A stretch of 64,000 nt of DNA, from NCBI RefSeq assembly GCF_014172375.1, contig NZ_WNXD01000001.1, positions 682,001 to 746,000 of the forward strand, read 5' to 3'. Each line of letters opens with the position of its first letter. Position 1 is the stretch's first letter. The notes under the pieces were generated by a model that ran no database searches, was not told the origin of the DNA, and was given only the letters and a program-made list of their open reading frames with translations. This DNA is from Pedobacter planticolens (GTDB taxonomy: Bacteria > Bacteroidota > Bacteroidia > Sphingobacteriales > Sphingobacteriaceae). Shown piece by piece: positions 63,014 to 64,000 of this stretch. The position numbers and the translations under genes are program-made.

Positions 63014-64000
63014 AAGCATTCACGATAAAAAAATACGATAAAAAGGGAGTTATGCAGTTTATTGATATTCCTATCCCAAAAGAAGACGAAGTGCTGGTAG
63101 AGATTTATGCCGCTGGTCTTAATCTGCTTGATTCTAAGATAAAGTCTGGTGAATTTAAATTGATACTGCCTTATAAATTGCCGCTTATTTTAGGGCATGA
63201 TGTAGCAGGTATTATTACCAAAGTTGGAAAAAATGTAACGCAGTTTAAGATAGGTGATGAAGTTTACTCTCGTGTTGCCGATTTCCATATTGGTACTTTA
63301 GCAGAGTATATTGCGATAAGTGAAAAGGACGTTGCTTTTAAGCCAAAGAACCTTTCTATGGAAGAAGCCGCATCTATTCCTTTGGTTGCCCTAACCGCAT
63401 GGCAAGCCCTAATAGAAAAGGCAAATCTGAAAAAAGACCAGAAAATATTTATTCAGGCGGGTTCAGGTGGAGTAGGGACTATTGCGATACAATTAGCGAA
63501 ACATCTAGGAGCAACAGTAGCTACAACTGCTAGTGAAAAAAGTTTTACAATGTTAAAAGAACTTGGAGCGGATGTGCTGATTGATTACAAGAAAGAAGAT
63601 TTTGAAACCATACTGAGAGATTATGACGTTGTGCTGAACAGCCAAGATAATAAGACGCTTGAAAAATCACTAAGGATATTGAGCGCAGGGGGGAATGCGA
63701 TTTCTATTTCGGGGCCACCGACACCGGATTTTGCCAAAGCAATTGAAGCTCCCTGGTTTGTTAAGATGATCTTATCTGTGATCAGCTTGGGTATCCGTAG
63801 AAAAGCCAAGAAATTGGGTGTAGACTATTCATTCCTATTCATGAGAGCTGAAGGAACGCAATTGCAAGAGATTTCCAAACTGATCGAACAGCAAGTGATC
63901 AAACCAGTGGTAGACAAGGTATTTACGTTTGAAAAGACCAATCAGGCACTGGAATATGTGGAGAGTGGACGTGCCAAAGGAAAAGTAGTCGTCAAGATAA
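63010..64000 (+). CDS. NADP-dependent quinone oxidoreductase-like MDR, partial
   Basis: A medium-chain dehydrogenase/reductase of the zinc-free quinone-reductase branch, running off the window end; 330 codons are visible without a stop and the final GRAKGKVVVKI is the usual near-terminal motif, so only a few residues are missing. The GroES-like N-domain has AAGLNLLDSKIKSGEF, and the Rossmann motif is QAGSGGVGTIAIQLAKHLGA. No Zn-binding Cys pair is seen. It starts inside the stop of SDR 2. Confidence 0.92.
   Translation, partial: MKAFTIKKYDKKGVMQFIDIPIPKEDEVLVEIYAAGLNLLDSKIKSGEFKLILPYKLPLILGHDVAGIITKVGKNVTQFKIGDEVYSRVADFHIGTLAEYIAISEKDVAFKPKNLSMEEAASIPLVALTAWQALIEKANLKKDQKIFIQAGSGGVGTIAIQLAKHLGATVATTASEKSFTMLKELGADVLIDYKKEDFETILRDYDVVLNSQDNKTLEKSLRILSAGGNAISISGPPTPDFAKAIEAPWFVKMILSVISLGIRRKAKKLGVDYSFLFMRAEGTQLQEISKLIEQQVIKPVVDKVFTFEKTNQALEYVESGRAKGKVVVKI

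Overview
The window reads as chromosome of a low-GC Bacteroidota bacterium, most likely family Sphingobacteriaceae (Pedobacter-like). That is inferred from TAnnTTTG -7 promoter elements, A-rich leaders instead of clear Shine-Dalgarno sites, a 286-residue primary sigma factor, type III glutamine synthetase, an N-terminally extended GAPDH, a SusC-type gene, DUF6266, and a TonB protein with the NYGAYELR motif. No replication origin, rRNA, CRISPR array, integrase or transposase gene was seen.

Positions 1-46,650 are mostly housekeeping. In order they hold a YciO-type protein, a glutamate-synthase-like FMN protein, AsnS, two convergent orphan histidine kinases, SucC, a repeat-rich 1.2 kb gap, a diiron ferritin-like protein, a membrane protein with its winged-helix partner, a LolD-type ATPase, and a pair of apparently degenerate enzymes (a lone pre-ATP-grasp domain and a HAD protein lacking its nucleophile). 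Next come S41 and M28 peptidases, a PhzF-like protein, GAPDH, the primary sigma factor, a DUF2975/YozG-type module, YegP-like and MBL-fold proteins, and Lpd. These are followed by a large TonB-dependent receptor, a dienelactone hydrolase, PurM, GlnN, TonB, AsnB, PurL, a run of small enzymes ending with Fbp, a DUF6266 protein, RNase HI and tRNA-His. Nitrogen and purine genes (asnS, purM, glnN, asnB, purL) recur but lie in separate transcription units.

The region from 46,650 to 58,330 is accessory. A LacI-type regulator with three matching palindromic operators faces a SusC-like gene that ends abruptly after the plug domain. It abuts the C-terminal remnant of an unrelated gene. Behind it sits a tight co-directional cluster of secreted proteins: a unique 369-residue protein, a lipocalin-like protein, two paralogues of about 430 residues, a 677-residue TPR protein, a Lys/Ala-rich repeat protein, two overlapping small SET-domain proteins and a short amphipathic protein. 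This cluster is the best candidate for an undescribed system.

From 58,200 to 64,000, two imperfect 120-bp direct repeats flank a secreted alpha/beta hydrolase. An HxlR regulator then faces an operon of Old Yellow Enzyme, two SDRs and a quinone-reductase-like MDR, the last cut by the window end. This looks like an electrophile or quinone stress unit.

The intergenic DNA is rich in repeats: several families of dispersed palindromes, two 11-bp tandem arrays set inside inverted repeats, and a 13-unit array with an exact 21-bp register. All family assignments come from reading motifs by eye; no database search or structure prediction was run.
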